This document shows positions 22,011 to 33,545 of a stretch of DNA of 64,000 nucleotides, piece after piece. Positions within the stretch are counted from its first letter, which is position 1. Each line of letters begins with the position of its first letter. A program made the translations under genes and the position numbers. A model generated the notes under the pieces. That model ran no database searches, was not told the DNA's origin, and saw only the letters and a program-made list of their open reading frames with translations. The DNA is from Ichthyophis bannanicus (lineage: Eukaryota > Chordata > Amphibia > Gymnophiona > Ichthyophiidae): contig CM066035.1 of NCBI GenBank assembly GCA_033557465.1, positions 905,169,309-905,233,308 of the forward strand, written 5' to 3'.

Positions 22011-23799
22011 TGAGTACCTTGGGTTCACAGCTGGGCGTTCTTACAGTACATTTTGCTACATTCAGCTAAGTAGCCCTTTGTATGCACTTAAAATCTAAAA
22101 AATAATGAACTATATCGAGACCAGGACTAGTGAATGAGATTGATGGGGAAGTTAGAACCCACAGCCTATGCGATATTGCTGAAATCTGACAGGGACACCC
22201 CAATTGAGGTCCTTGGTCTCTCGATAATTTTTTCTAAGATGTTAGATGCAATGTGCCTATGTACAATGCGTCGTATATGATGACAGTATTTTGGGGGGGG
22301 ATCGTATGGCATCTTTCTTTTGTGGATAAGCTTTGAAAAATGTGCATCTTTTCTATTTTTGCATTTTGCAAGAGTACAGAAGGAAGAGCATTTCTCTTTC
22401 TCTTTTTGCATATTGCACTGCTTATAGTCTGGGGTTTCATTTCACTTTCGTCTGAATGCTCGCTTCTATTTTGTGAAGCTCTGTCTGTGCTCTGCATATA
22501 TGACCGAGGTGAGTCTAGCAGTCCAGCTTGTTCCCGTTTCACAATAGTCGGAGTCTGGGTGCTCTAGGGCCTGCTGTAATAGCTATAGTGTGTTTTTTCA
22601 TAGGCAGCATTGCTGCAGTTTCAGTCCTGGGAATTAGGGTTGTTATGGTGTGAGAAGTTGGCTCTGTAGGTTGTGTGTGTCTTTTGGCAGGGTTTTTGTT
22701 CAATTGCAAAGTGTCTGGCAATGGAACAAGCATTTGCTCTTCCTGAGGTGACATCATAATTTGAATATTTTTTGGTGAGTTGCAAGAGGAAAGGCCCTTA
22801 GCTCCATGGTAGGGGAATATGGAGTGTGTGATACAGAACTGGAGTTTAAGGTTTAAACTGAGATTCTGTCCAATCCTTTAGAGAATCAAGGTTTTACTCC
22901 CACATAACATAATTTGTTGACTGATGCTATTAGTTATCATGGGCTCTGAAAATGACTGGGAGGGGTTTCTTTATGCACATTTTTCCTTGTAGTGTCTTAT
23001 ATAGTTAATTTAGGGGGCTGTGATGTGGTGGGCACGATGTATGCAAATGTAACTTTGGCTTGGCCTCTTTATACCTTGTTTACTCCCCTGTTGCCACCCC
23101 AAATATTTCTGTCTAGAGATGTCACCGGTCACTGAACACTGCTCTGCAGGCAATCCCTCCTTTGACCTCTACGACCCTTCTCGGACCTCCAACCACACCT
23201 CTCTCTCTGCCCCTGGCTCTGCACTCCTCCCAGGCCCCTGTTCCACGGAAAATGACACCAGAGAGAACATGGTTGGCATGTGGCAGAGTGGGTGAAATGT
23301 TAGTTGGCTGAGCAGTGGCTCTGGGGCATAGCACAGCAATCAGACTAGCAGGCAACAGCAGCGAATGGCGAGGAAAAGAAGCCCCCTGCCCTTTAAGGTA
23401 AGGGCAAGCGTGTGACAATGAGTGCAGACAGTGACTCCACACAGCTGGTTTTCAGTTCTACCCCACACTTAGACAGCTGGGGCAGAGGCAGGAACTAGAC
23501 TAGGTCGGGCCACAGAGTTTGCCAATAACCTGTAGTTCTTTAAAAAAAACAACATTGTTGTGTGCTGTAGTATAAGATAGCACAGAACATCAGATTCCCC
23601 AACAATCAAATTTCAAGGCAGGAGATATTATGTCCTCTTTCCCCACCGAGTTGCTCTGATCTACAATTTTGCTGGTTGGAGTCGAATTTGGATATTATGT
23701 GATGTTGCTGTGCCTAGCAAAAACAAGAGTCTGAGAATGCTAAAAAGCTCTATTCATAGTCTTATTTTCATCAGCTATAAATGCAGACTTTCTTATATC
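22011..23799. other. Intron sequence, nothing recognised
   Basis: Several short open frames on both strands without family resemblance. Probably old repeats beyond recognition. Confidence 0.45.
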
Positions 23800-24423
23800 T
23801 ATTTTCAAAAAATAGATGGAGTGGGCGAGGGGGGCGCATGGCTGAAGGTTCACCTAGGGTGTCAGGTACCCTTGGGTTAGACCTAGGGGGGGGAGTAGAA
23901 CAGTGGGCAAAACTGAAAAGAGATATCTTAAGGGCAACAAACTTTTTTGCTAGGAAAAAAATAAAAAGAAAGGGAAAAGGAGGCCACTATGGTTTTCAAA
24001 AGAAGTAGCTGAAAAGGTGAGAAAAAGAGTTTAGCCTTCATAAGCTATAAGAGATTGAAGAAAGAGAAAAAGACAAACAGCTAGAGAAGCTATGGGAAGC
24101 TGATAAAATACTCAGGAAAACAAAGATGCAAATGGGAGAAAAATAGCCCACATAGTAAACATGAAGGCAAAATTTGTTTTAGGTATGTTAGTGACTGGAA
24201 GAGGTGCAATAGTGGCACTGTGAGACTCATGGGTGAAGGAGAGCACTATAGAGAGGCTGATGAGGATAAAGTGGAATGGCATAACAAATTGTTCTGTGTT
24301 CACAGATGAAAGAGTTGAGAGTGGGACCTCAGAAAATAAACACAAGTAGAATTTGGATTTTCATAAGACTTCATGAAGAACTAGCAAAACTAAAAGTGGA
24401 CAAAGCCATGAGGCCAAAAGCGA

Positions 24424-24518
24424 GGCTACTTACCTGTAACAGGGGTTCTCCATGGATAGAAGGATAAGTCAGCCACACCTGGTGACGTCAACTGATGGTG
24501 CCATCCAGAAGGAAGTGC
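24424..24518. repeat. DIRS 2 left inverted terminal repeat
   Basis: Reverse complement of 32,597-32,670 with several mismatches. It contains an exact TGACGTCA at 24,483-24,490, as does the other end. Confidence 0.88.
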
Positions 24519-24689
24519 TAGTGTAGCCCTACCCCCTGCCCGACCCTACCTGGGCTAGTCCATACCCAACTGAGATCCGCAAGTAGGAGGCAGGCATTCA
24601 GGAGTATAATAAGGTGTCAGGAATGTATGACATCCTTTCATCCTGGTAGGAGTTTGCCAGGGTGGCTGTAGTAGCCTGTAGGTGAACGT

Positions 24690-25060
24690 GGATGGTCCTG
24701 GGTGGCTGCAAGCCAGCTTGCGTGTAGCAGAAGGCGATGCATGCAGAGATCCACTGCAAGAGAGCCCTTTTCGTGACTGGTCATCCTAGTCTGTTGGGGG
24801 TCGAATGACATGAACAATTGTGTCCCACGCCTCAGGAGGACATTTTTTTAAGGTACATCTGCAGGGCCTGAACACAGTCGAGAGTGTGGAGATGATGTTG
24901 TTCTAGTGTGGAGTGCGTTATGGGTAAAAGGTGGGTAGCATGCTGGGCTGGCTCAGGTGGAAAGGGGATGCCACCTTCAGAAGGATCCAAGGGGGTATAC
25001 AAAGTATTGCCTGTCGGGTGGATCTGGGTGTATGGCGAGTGGGCGAACAACGGCTAGTTG
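24690..25060 (-). pseudogene. DIRS 2 tyrosine recombinase remnant
   Basis: The frame at 25,050-24,832 reads GGIPFPPEPAQ and LHTLDCVQALQMYLKK, matching VVLPTFFPRPHASQAEAVLH and LHTLDCRRALSFYLDR of the DIRS 1 recombinase. Past a break, WISACIAFCYTQAGL (near 24,750) corresponds to the segment just before the HxxR motif. The catalytic HxxR and Tyr were not found. The N-terminal half is deleted, and gag sequence abuts it directly near 25,060. Confidence 0.75.
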
Positions 25061-25318
25061 GAGGAGTGTTCCACTCCCTGGGAGGCCAGGATCTGGAGCA
25101 TGGTGCAGTGCTCCTTCAGATTGTTGACCGTGTCCTTCACTTTTTAAGAACATAAGAACATAAGATATGCCATACTGGGTCAGACCAAGGTCCATCAAGC
25201 CCAGTATTCTGTTTCCAACAGTGGCCAATCTAGGTCATATGCACCTAGCAGTTTCCCCAAGGGACACAGGTTCCACAATGCTTGTATTGGTTCAAGCATT
25301 GATATCCTGGGTCCCTTC

Positions 25319-28282
25319 TTAATAATGGTTTATGGACCTTTCCTCCAGGAACTTGTCCAAACCTTTTTTAAACCCAGCTACACTAACAGCCTTTACTACA
25401 TCCTCCGGTAACAAATTCCAGAGTTTGATTACACGTTGAGTGAAAAAATATTTTATTTTATTAGTCTTAAATAGTTTACCCTGTAGTTTCATTGCATGTC
25501 CCCTAGTCTTTCTATATTCTGATAAGGTAAACAATCGATCTACGTTTACCCGTTCCACTCCATTCATTAATTTATAGACCTCTATCATATCTCCCCTCAG
25601 CCGTCTCTTTTCCAGGTTAAAGAGCCATAACCTTTTTAGCCTTTCTTCATAGGAGAATCCTTCCATCCCCTTTACCATTTTGGTGGCTCTTCTCTGAACC
25701 TTTTCTAAAATCGCTATATCCTTTTTAAGATACGATGACCAGAATTGCACACAATATTCAAGGTGCGGTCTCACCATGGAACGATATAGAGACATTATAA
25801 TATCTTTTGTTTTATTTTCCATTCCTTTCCTTATCATACCTAGCATTCTATTTGCTCTCTTGGCTGCCGCTGCACACTGGGCCGAGGGTTTTAACATGGA
25901 ATCCACAATGATGCCTAAATCTTTTTCCTGGGTGGTGGTTCCTAATGTGGAACCTTGCATCGTGTAACCATAGTTTGGGTTGTTCTTCCCTAGGTGCATA
26001 ACCTTGCACTTGTCCACATTAAATTTCATCTGCCATTTTGATGCCCAGTCTTCCAATTTATCAAGATCCTCTTGCAAGTTTCCACAATCCTCTTGGGTTT
26101 TAACAACTTTAAATAGTTTTGTGTCATCTGCAAATTTGATAATTTCACTCGTTATTCCACTTTCCAGGTCATTTATGAATATGTCAAAAAGCAGCGGACC
26201 CAGCACAGATCCTTGGGGTACACCACTATTCACCTTTCTCCATTGGGAAAATTGGCCATTTAGCCCTACCCTCTGCTTTCTATCTTTTAACCAGTTCCTG
26301 ATCCACAATAGTACACTGCCTCCTATCCCATGACTCTTTAGCTTTGCCAAAAGTCTCTCATGAGGGACCTTGTCAAAGGCTTTCTGAAAGTCCAGATACA
26401 CAATATCAACCAACTCACCTTTGTGCACCTGATTATTCACTCCTTCAAAAAAACATAACAGATTAGTAAGACAAGATCTTCCTTGTCTAAAGCCATGTTG
26501 ACTGTCTCCCATTAGGTCATGACTATCTACATGCTGAGTAATTTTATTCTTTATGATGGTTTCTACCACTTTTCCCGGTACTGATGTCAGGCTCACCAGT
26601 CTGTAGTTTCCTGGATCACCCCTGGAACCCTTTTTAAAAATGGGTGTTACATTGGCGATCCTCCAATCTTCAGGTATTAGAGATGATTTTAATGATAGTT
26701 CACAGATTACTAATAGCAGGTCTGCAATCTCGTATTTCAGTTCTTTCAACACCCTTGGATGTATACCATCCGGCTCAGGTGATTTGCTACTCTTCAGTTT
26801 ATCTAATAGTTGTAATACATCTTCCCGATGTATCGATATTTCCTTCAATTCTTCCGCACCTTTAAATACCACTTCAGTCATGGGTAACATCCCTACATCT
26901 TCCTCAGTAAAGACTGAAGCAAAGAATTCATTCAGTCTCTCCGCTATCGCCTTGTCGCCTCTTAGTGCTCCTTTAACCCCTTTATCATCTAATGGACCAA
27001 CTAACTCTCTCACAGGTTTTTTGCTACGAAAGTACTTGAAAAGGTCTTTACTTCGCGTTTTTGCTTCCGCAGCAAGCTTCTTCTCAAATTCTCCCTTTGC
27101 CTGCCTTATCAATGCCTTGCATTTGACTTGCCAGTGCTTCTGCTGTTTCCAGGTTTCGTCGTTTGGCTCTTTTATCCATTTCCTGAAAGATGCTTTTTTG
27201 GCAATAACAGCCTCTCTGACCTCACCTTTAAACCATGCTGGCAGTTTTTTGGACTTCCTTCCACTTTTCTTAAAGCGTGGAATACAGCTGGTCTGGGCTT
27301 CCAAGATAGTATTTTTCAACAACAGCCAAGCCTGATGTACGTCTTTAACCTTTGCAACTGCTCCTTTTAGTTTTTTCTTAACTGTTTTCCTCATTTTATC
27401 ATAGTCTCCCTTTCAAAAGTTAAAAGGTAGTACTGTGGATTTCCTTACTATCTCTCCTCCACTAATTAAATCAAAGGCGATCATGCTATGATCGCTATTG
27501 CCAAGTGGCCCCAACAACCGTATCTCTTGCACTAGATGTGGTGTTCCACTAAGGATTAGGTCTAATATGGCTTCCCCTCTGGTCGGTTCATGAACCAGCT
27601 GCTCCAAGAAGCAGTCATTTATTTCATCTAGGAACTTTATCTCTCTAGCATGTCCTGACGTGACACTGACCCAGTCGATACTGGGGTAGTTGAAATCACC
27701 CATTATTATTACTGTGCTGTAACTCTTGTTAGCTTCCTTGATTTCTTTGAGCATTTCATCATCCATTTGGTCATTCTGGCCAGGCGCTCGATAGTACACC
27801 CCCACTGCCATTGCCTTCCCCCTTTTACATGGAATTTCAATCCATATAGATTCTACAGCAGATTTTGTTTCCTGCAAAACTTTAATCCTTTCTGACTCAA
27901 TGCCCTCTCTAACATAGAGAGCAACCCCTCCACCAATTTGATCAGCTCTATCATTACGATATAGTTTGTACCCAGGTATCACAGTGTCCCACTGGTTGTC
28001 CTCCTTTCACCATGTCTCTGATATTCCAATCATATCTAACCTTTCATTTAGTGCTATATATTCTAACTATCCCATCTTATTTTTTAGACTTCTAGCATTT
28101 GCATACAAGCATTTTAGAGAATGTATTTTATTCATATTAATTTGGCTATTGTTAGACATGGGTAATTTGGGATCTTTAAGCTCTGTCTGCTCCATACTTG
28201 AGGGCATTTGGGCTACTTTACTCTTTTGTGGAACCTCTCTGCTTTTGGTAGTATCCTTCAAAGATACATTCTTCCGAACCAT
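25319..28282 (-). pseudogene. CR1 ORF2: endonuclease-reverse transcriptase with three stops
   Basis: One continuous frame of about 988 codons, interrupted only by stops at 28,067, near 28,007 (after ISETW) and at 27,413. The three open segments are all in register. The N-terminal APE-type endonuclease has LKCLYANARSLKNKM, GGGVALYVREG, VGVYYRAPG, IIMGDFNYPSIDW and the GNSDHSMI catalytic end. The reverse transcriptase has EDWRIANVTPIFKKGSRGD, QHGFRQGRSC, VYLDFQKAFDKVPH, SGVPQGSVLGPLLF and the active-site FADDTKLF. The C-terminal region has LRGDMIEVYKLMNG and ends RSINHY. It would nick DNA and copy CR1 RNA at the target. TGG to TGA fits the second stop. Confidence 0.93.
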
Positions 28283-28317
28283 CCGCTCTTGGGCGACTGT
28301 CGGCTTTCCCCTAATAT

Positions 28318-29238
28318 CTACTTTAAAAGCTGCTCTATCTCCTTTTTAAAGGTTAATGCCAGCAGCCTGGTTCCATCCCGGTTAAGGGGAAGCTCATCCC
28401 TTCGGAAGAGCCCCTCCTTTCCCCAGAATGTTCCCCAGTTCCTAACAAATCCAAAACCCTCATCTCTGCACCATTGTCTCATCCACACATTGAGACTCCG
28501 GAGCTCTGCCTGCCTTTTGCGTCCTGCGCGTGGAACAGGAAGCATTTCGGAGAACGCTACCCTGGAAGTTCTGGATTTCAACTTCCTACCTAAAAGCCTA
28601 AATTTAGCCTCCAGAACCTCCCTACCACATTTTCCTATGTCATTGGTACCGACATGTACCAAGACAGCAGACTCCTCCCCAGCACTATCTAAGACCTTAT
28701 CTAGGTGGCGCGTGAGGTCCGCTACCTTCGCACCAGGCAGGCATGTTACCAGGCGATCCTCACGTCCACCAGCCACCCAGCTATCTACATGCCTAATGAT
28801 CGAATCACCAACTATAACGGCTGTCCTAACCCTTCTCTCATGGACACATGGCCCTGGAGAAACTTCCTCGGTGCGAGAGGGTTTTACATCACCTGGAGGA
28901 CAGGTCCTAGTTACAGGATCACTTCCTGCCACACCAGGGTGATGTTCTCCTGTCACGTGACCTCTCACCTCCATGGCAACAGGGATGCTGCCAGACTGGA
29001 GGTGGGACTTCAGGACTATATCCCTGTAGGTCTCGTCTATGTACCTCTCTGTCTGTCTTATGCTTTCCAAGTCTGCTACTTTAGCCTCTAGAAAACGGAC
29101 TCGTTCCCTGAGAGCAAAGAGCTCCTTGCACCTGGTGCACACGTAAGACCTCTCACCAACTGGGAGAAAATCATACATGTGACACTCAATGCAAAAGACT
29201 GGAAAGCCCCCATCCCGCTGCTGGACTGTTGTCTGCAT
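28318..29238 (-). CDS. CR1 ORF1: zinc-finger / SGNH-esterase-like protein, intact
   Basis: An uninterrupted 306-codon frame just upstream of ORF2. It opens with a Cys-rich finger (CIECH at 16-20, CTRCKEL at 34-40), then a coiled-coil-like stretch (FALRERVRFLEAKVADLES, about 41-60) and a low-complexity linker. The C-terminal half is an SGNH/GDSL esterase fold as known in CR1 ORF1 proteins: GDSIIRH at 144-150 (nucleophile Ser) and GTND at 197-200. The usual closing D-x-x-H motif reads DELP at 281-284, so the catalytic His is Pro (codon 28,387-28,389). The role is probably RNA binding and particle formation. The start codon chosen is the first Met of the frame. Whether it is expressed is unknown. 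Confidence 0.88.
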   Translation of the reverse strand: MQTTVQQRDGGFPVFCIECHMYDFLPVGERSYVCTRCKELFALRERVRFLEAKVADLESIRQTERYIDETYRDIVLKSHLQSGSIPVAMEVRGHVTGEHHPGVAGSDPVTRTCPPGDVKPSRTEEVSPGPCVHERRVRTAVIVGDSIIRHVDSWVAGGREDRLVTCLPGAKVADLTRHLDKVLDSAGEESAVLVHVGTNDIGKCGREVLEAKFRLLGRKLKSRTSRVAFSEMLPVPRAGRKRQAELRSLNVWMRQWCRDEGFGFVRNWGTFWGKEGLFRRDELPLNRDGTRLLALTFKKEIEQLLK

Positions 29239-29579
29239 CTTAGTTTTAAGTTTGTGTTTAGATCTAAGTTCTTTACTTACTAAGGGTTGCTATGGATATT
29301 TATACTAAAAAAACTGTACCTAATATGTGTAATATACCTTGTTCACCTGAAGCTTAATTAATCTCAGGTCCTTAGTGTATGACTGATTTGGGTAATGAGC
29401 TTCACCTGAGAGCACCTCCTGTCTTTTAAGATGTGTAAGTACCTATAAAGCTATGATTATCCCAGGGGTGGGTGGGTGTGGGGAGGGAGGGAGGGAAATA
29501 ACACTTATTAAAAGAGGGCTGCTACACAGTACCCTGTCTTGTGCTGCTGAGGTAAGCTATATTCTGATTTGATTTAAAT

Positions 29580-30400
29580 TATAGCTCTTAGCTGCTGCTA
29601 GGCTCTAACTTCTTATGAAATTTAAACTACAAGCTCTCTGCTGGGTTCTAAATTTAACCAGAAAGCTCTCTTCTGTGTTTTAAATTTAAACTAAAAGTAC
29701 TTTGCTGTTACTAGGTCCTGAGTGACTATTAAATTTAAACTACAAGCTCTCTGCTGAGTATGAAATGTAACCAGAAAGTTCTCCTCTGTGTTTTAAAACT
29801 AAAAGTACTTTTCTGATGCTAGGCCCTGAGTGACTATTAAATGTAAACTACAAGCTCTCTGCTGGGTTCCAAATGTAACCAGAAAGCTCTCTTCTGTGTT
29901 TTAAATTTAAACTAAAAGTACTTCACTGTTACTAGGCCCTGAGTGACTATTAAATTTAAACTACAAGCTCTCTGCTGGGTTCCAAATGTAACCAGAAAGC
30001 TCTCTTCTGTGTTTTAAATTTAAACTAAAAGTACTTTGCTGTTACTAGGCCCTGAGTGACTATTAAATTTAAACTACAAGCTCTCTGCTGAGTATGAAAT
30101 GTAACCAGAAAGTTCTCCTCTGTGTTTTAAAACTAAAAGTACTTTTCTGATGCTAGGCCCTGAGTGACTATTAAATGTAAACTACAAGCTCTCTGCTGGG
30201 TTCCAAATGTAACCAGAAAGCTCTCTTCTGTGTTTTAAATTTAAACTAAAAGTACTTCGCTATTACTAGGCCCTGAGTGACTATTAAATTTAAACTACAA
30301 GCTCTCTGCTGGGTATGAAATGTAACCAGAAAGTTCTCCTCTGTGTTTTAAATTTAAACTTAAACTGCTGCTACTAGGCCCTGACTGATTTAACAAAAAT
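29580..30400. repeat. 111-bp tandem repeats in the CR1 5' region
   Basis: The word gagtgactattaaat starts units at 29,723, 29,832, 29,944, 30,058, 30,166 and 30,279 (after the leading bases), giving periods of 108-114 bp. Each unit carries ctacaagctctctgctg, aaatgtaaccagaaag and actaaaagtact. Partial units flank the array. Two unit subtypes alternate: a longer one with ttttaaatttaaactaaaag and a shorter one with ttttaaaactaaaag. Confidence 0.93.
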
Positions 30401-30489
30401 AGTGGGTTCACAGATTAATTAGCTTTAATACAAAGAATTCCTTTTAGAAAATTACCAGAAGTATATACTCACAGTTGCAGATCTCTCTC

Positions 30490-32473
30490 CAGAAGTAACA
30501 AGAGGTTGCCCCCTGTGCAGGGGGCATTGGCAAGTTGTTCATGAGTATCATCCCTGAGTCCTGAGGCCCTTAATCAGGCCATCCATCTGGCAGCCATTGC
30601 TGAGGGTGCAGTGTGAGTTGCTGTGTCGAAAGTGTCAAAAACTGACCGGATTATATGCTTGCCACATTCCCCAAGGTTGCCCAGAATGGCAAGAAGGGCA
30701 TCCTTCGACTCTTGCAGAAGGTTCATGTGGTGGTCCACAGGTTGGCCAAGAGTGTGTCCTGGTACAGTACCTGTTGAAATTGGTGAGAGGCTATTTCATC
30801 GTGAGCATTGCTGCTTGATAGGACTGCGTCCTAAATTTGTCGAGGACTTTGTGGTTCTTTCCCAGAGGGGTATTGGCATGGGTCTGGGAGCTCTTGGCCT
30901 TTTTGAGTGTGGATTCAACCACAATGGACTGTGAGGTAACTGCATCTTGTCAAAGCCTGGTGCTGGTTGCACTTGATGCTTCGAGTTGAGCTTTCTGGAA
31001 GTGGCAGGTCCAAAAGCAGGTGTCTAGCATACCTTCTGGAGGTTGTTGAGAAATAGTTTGTGGATCAGAATGGATACTAAAGACCTGGGTGTGTCCAGGT
31101 ACTTGAGAAGGCCGAGGTCTTCGTTCCTTGGGTCTGGTGTGTGTGCTTGAGGTAGAAAGAGACACGCAGCTAGTTTCTGAAGGAATTTGGGATACGTGAG
31201 TGTAATGGGTCTGCTTATTGTTGGTCACTCCAGGCCAGACCCATTACAGTGAGGTCTTCAGGTGGGGAAGGAGGCAGGGGTGGTGGAGTTGGCGAAGTTT
31301 GTGGGGAGTCCGTTTGATCGGAGTGGCCATGTCAGCTGGCTAGGCAGTCCTGGTGGCTGCTTCCGTGCCCTCGCTGTCTAGCGATAGTAGTTCCGGGGAG
31401 GAAACCATGGGTGAGGGAGAATTGTGCGGAGATGGCATGCACGCGGTCCTTGGCATAGCAGGCAGCAGTGCCTGGGGGCTCTGTTTCACCTGGGTATTTA
31501 GTTCCTTGGGTTGTTGTTCTGTGGTAGTGTGTGGTGTAAGGAATTGTGCAAGGAGGTCAAGCATAGTGACTGACCTGCCTGTAGTTGTGTTGCCATGCTT
31601 GTGTGATATTTTATGCATGCAGTGCCTCCACAGTGGGCTGGTGGAGGAGTAGAGGCTGTCTGGGCTCGTGTCCGTGCTCCTGCTACTGCTTGTGCTGGTT
31701 GAGCTTCTGTTGTGCCAATGGGAAGATACCCTGTGTTTTCTTCGGTGGTCTGTGGCATCAGGGAATGGTGCAGCATGTTTTGAAATGGAGCAGGGGAGTG
31801 GGGAACCCAGGCGCCATGGAGGGCTTCCCCTCTCGGCTTGGTGATGCGATGAATAGTTCTGTTGGTGTGAGCCAATTGAATTAGAGGCAGGCGTGGCTTG
31901 AGTGTTGCTCTGTCCAATGGCATCAGTGTGGTGATGCAGTGAGTGACTCTGTTGGTGCAGGCCAATCGGGATAGAGGCAGGCGTGGCTAGGACTGTGCTC
32001 TGACCAATGGTGCCGTGTGTGGGCAGCACCATGGGGCGAGCCAAGGAAGCAGCATGGCCAGTGCTGTGGGAAGCTTCTGAGCCGCGAGAGTCAGCATTTT
32101 TAGCTGGAGTTTGTCAGCGATTGGGGACAGGAGCACTGGATACCTGCTTGGGGACCCCCGGACAGGGGATGGAGGCCTCGGAGGGCGCATCCTGTGCCAC
32201 GGGGTTGCTCTTACCGGTGGCAGAGTTGGCAGCCACATGCTTTTCTTTTCGGCTCTTCTGGGCCACATGGGAGGCCCGTTGGTCAGTGGAACTGCGCTCT
32301 GAAGCTTCAGCAAGGAAATCTCTTAGCATGTGGCTCTTGGATCGTTGAGATCTCGGGGACATGTGGGCAAAGTGGGGGGCAGTCCCAAGGTAGCGGATGC
32401 AGTGATCATGGGTGTCCATAGAGTTCATCTTCCTGCTGTCCTTGGGACACTTCTTAAAGCCAGGTTTGGTCAT
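30490..32473 (-). pseudogene. DIRS 2 gag-like ORF, decayed
   Basis: The N-terminal frame (32,473-32,114) reads FKKCPKDSRKMNSMDTHDHC with C-x-Y-LG afterwards, parallel to the FKKCDRCKKLMSLTDKHDCC head of DIRS 1 gag. Most Cys of the finger are lost. A Ser/His/Thr-rich middle follows in two frames (32,044-31,340 and 31,965-31,498). The central domain ends near 30,490 with APCTGGNLL, like VPCRGENLF in DIRS 1. The next residues (VKDTVNNLKEHC) are found beyond the CR1, at about 25,140-25,060. Stops and frameshifts are frequent. Confidence 0.78.
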
Positions 32474-32596
32474 TTTGAATCTTGATGTTGTTTTTGTGGA
32501 GAGCTAAGTGTTCCATCCTTCCAGGCAAGGCGGAAGAAAGAGACTGGCCCAGGGCTACACTGGCACATGCTCAGAAAGAGCTCAGAAAGGTAAAAG

Positions 32597-32672
32597 CCTG
32601 AGAGAGCACTTCCGTCTGGATAGCACCGTCGGATGACGTCACCAGGTGTGGCTGACATATCCTGCTTGTCCA
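32597..32672. repeat. DIRS 2 right inverted terminal repeat
   Basis: agcacttccgtctggatagc through gatgacgtcaccaggtgtgg to tgtccatggagaac mirrors the left end. It contains TGACGTCA at 32,634-32,641. Confidence 0.88.
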
Positions 32673-33247
32673 TGGAGAACGCAATTCATTTGAGGATACT
32701 GAAAGAACTTAAGAGAGGTGCTGGCAACTCCACTGACTGACCTTTTCAATGTTCCTTTAGAGTTGGGAGTGATCCTGAAAGACTGGAGATGTGTTCCTGT
32801 CCACAAAAGCAGAAGCAAGGAAGAGGCTGGTAACTACTGACTGGTTGGTTTGACCTCTGTGGTAAACAAATGAAAACACAGCAGGGAGGCCCTCAGAATA
32901 TGGTCCTTTGCCATGTCCCACGGCTGCAGTTTCTGGAATCCAAGAGATTGCAGGATCCGAGACAGCATGGCTTTACGAGAGGTAGGTTTTATCAGACAAA
33001 TATGATTGATTTCTTTGACTGGGTGACCAGAGAACTGGATCAGGGGAGAGCGCTAGATGTGGGATACTTAGATTTTAGCAAGGCCTTTGACACCTTTCCA
33101 CATCGGCACCTTATAAATAAAATGAATGCTTTTAGGATGAACCTTATAGTTACTGACTGGGTAAGAAATTGGTTGAGTGTGAGTTGATGAAGGGTAGTAC
33201 TAAATGGAGTTCCCTCTGCAGTTACTAGTGCCTCAGGGATTGGTCCT

Positions 33248-33545
33248 TGGTATGGTTTATGGTTTAGGCATTTGATATACTGCCTTTTACTTACGCATCA
33301 GAGCGGTTTCACATGTATATACTAGCAGGTACTTTTTATTCCCTTGTCCCCAAAGGGCTCACAATCTAAGTGTACCTGAGGCAATGGAGGGTTAAGTGGC
33401 TTGCCAAGACCACAAGGAGCGGCCATGGGACTAGAGACCCCAGTCCTTCTGGCCTGAGGTTACTTGTCCCCATGTGGGAATTGAACCCCCGGCTCTCTGG
33501 CCTGAGGTAGCTTGTCCCAACCACTGAGCCACTCCTCCCTTCATG
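33248..33545 (-). mobile_element. tRNA-derived SINE, full-length copy
   Basis: Minus-strand order: ggaggagtggctcagtggtt (A box), gccgggggttcaattcccac (B box), a duplicated allied segment, the shared ccttgtggtcttggcaagcc, cacttaaccctccattgcct tail, then gtgagccctttggggacaag, and a LINE-like end gcagtatatcaaatgcc. It splits LINE-B. Confidence 0.85.

Larger units (their letters stand above)
25143..30480 (-). mobile_element. CR1 LINE, near full length (ORF1, ORF2, 5' tandem repeats)
   Basis: From the 3' end (ataagaacataagaacataa, the CR1-type terminal repeat, at 25,145) through ORF2 and ORF1 to a 5' region with about seven 111-bp tandem units. About 5.3 kb, inserted in gag of DIRS 2. Damage is limited to three in-frame stops in ORF2, so it is among the youngest insertions in the window. 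Confidence 0.93.
24420..32672 (-). mobile_element. DIRS retrotransposon 2 (internally deleted, split by a CR1)
   Basis: Inverted termini (24,424-24,518 and about 32,597-32,670) share ggttctccatgga, gtcagccacacctggtgacg and ggaagtgct. Between them lie gag (32,473-30,490, continuing at 25,140-25,060) and the C-terminal part of the recombinase (25,060-24,690). RT-RNase H and the N-terminal half of the recombinase are absent. The CR1 lies inside gag, so the deletion is a separate event. The host LINE resumes right after each end. Confidence 0.88.

Noticed and set aside
26640..27335. 231-codon plus-strand ORF
   Set aside because: Antisense of the CR1 ORF2, whose minus-strand motifs are unambiguous.
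25319..28282. CR1 reverse transcriptase as a host gene
   Set aside because: Endonuclease-RT domain order, CR1 3' terminal repeats and an adjacent ORF1 show it is a LINE.
29580..30400. Regular 111-bp repeats as a CRISPR array
   Set aside because: Units are contiguous without unique spacers, too long for CRISPR repeats, and lie in a LINE in a vertebrate gene.
30490..32044. His/Ser/Thr-rich frames as novel proteins
   Set aside because: They align in order with DIRS 1 gag and lie between a DIRS ITR and a gag continuation.
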